From an uncultured Prevotella sp. (GTDB taxonomy: Bacteria; Bacteroidota; Bacteroidia; Bacteroidales; Bacteroidaceae): a stretch of DNA of 13,376 nucleotides. Location of the stretch: the NCBI GenBank assembly GCA_934219025.1, contig CAKQDG010000061.1, forward strand, positions 1 to 13,376, written 5' to 3'. This document shows positions 13,316 through 13,376 of the stretch, one piece after another. A model generated the notes under the pieces. That model had not been told where the DNA came from. It ran no database searches and was given only the letters and a program-made list of their open reading frames with translations. A program made the translations under genes and the position numbers. Every line of letters begins with the position of its first letter. Position 1 is the first letter of the stretch.

Positions 13316-13376
13316 ATGAGAAACGTAACTTTAGTCTTAGAGGATGGAACAAAGTTTCATGGCAAGTCATTTGGCT
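13316..13376 (+). CDS. carA: Carbamoyl-phosphate synthase small subunit, 5' end only
   Basis: Twenty codons are visible before the window ends: MRNVTLVLEDGTKFHGKSFG, the standard N-terminus of CarA, the glutaminase subunit that feeds ammonia to CarB for carbamoyl phosphate used in pyrimidine and arginine synthesis. It starts 50 bp after the long PurF gene with no terminator between them (only a short ACC-GAAA-GGT hairpin), so co-transcription is likely. The identification rests on this short stretch alone. Confidence 0.8.
   Translation, partial: MRNVTLVLEDGTKFHGKSFG

Overview
The window looks like chromosomal DNA from a member of the Bacteroidales, most likely Prevotellaceae (Prevotella or a relative). 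The genus is an inference. It rests on several starts preceded by -7 boxes of the TAnnTTTG type (some with a TTTG about 19-20 nt further upstream), A-rich leaders without Shine-Dalgarno sequences, a PCMD-type secreted protein, a Bacteroidetes-style Wza lipoprotein, and the long (627 aa) PurF form next to carA.

Left part (1-1035): the 5' portion of a minus-strand gene for a secreted PCMD-like protein, then about 530 bp without a convincing gene. That gap holds a small array of palindromic repeats and a weak terminator.

Centre-left (1036-4019) is the most unusual part. The promoter and 5' end of an RluA-family pseudouridine synthase gene occur twice as direct repeats that are nearly identical apart from one 54-bp in-frame deletion. 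Between them lies a decayed type I restriction-modification island. It contains the C-terminus of HsdM fused in frame to the duplicated RluA N-terminus, an intact rhuM-family gene overlapping it by 8 bp, and a C-terminal fragment of HsdS. The HsdS fragment is interrupted by a large hairpin whose outer 19-bp arm is an inverted copy of the hsdS coding sequence. The second repeat opens the complete pseudouridine synthase gene. The layout fits insertion with long target duplication, a process described for restriction-modification loci, followed by loss of most of the R-M genes.

Centre (4020-8345): a 50-residue membrane miniprotein, a strong bidirectional terminator, guanine deaminase (minus) diverging from a flavodoxin-ferredoxin fusion protein (plus), then type I asparaginase (minus) diverging from glucuronate isomerase uxaC (plus). 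The two divergent pairs share compact intergenic promoter regions.

Right part (8346-13376): a Wza-like polysaccharide export lipoprotein gene is followed after 14 bp by glmS, probably as one operon. A terminator and a leader region follow, then the long PurF-type amidophosphoribosyltransferase and the start of carA. GlmS, PurF and CarA all use the amide nitrogen of glutamine, for amino sugars, purines and carbamoyl phosphate. With guanine deaminase and asparaginase nearby, the window is rich in nitrogen metabolism.
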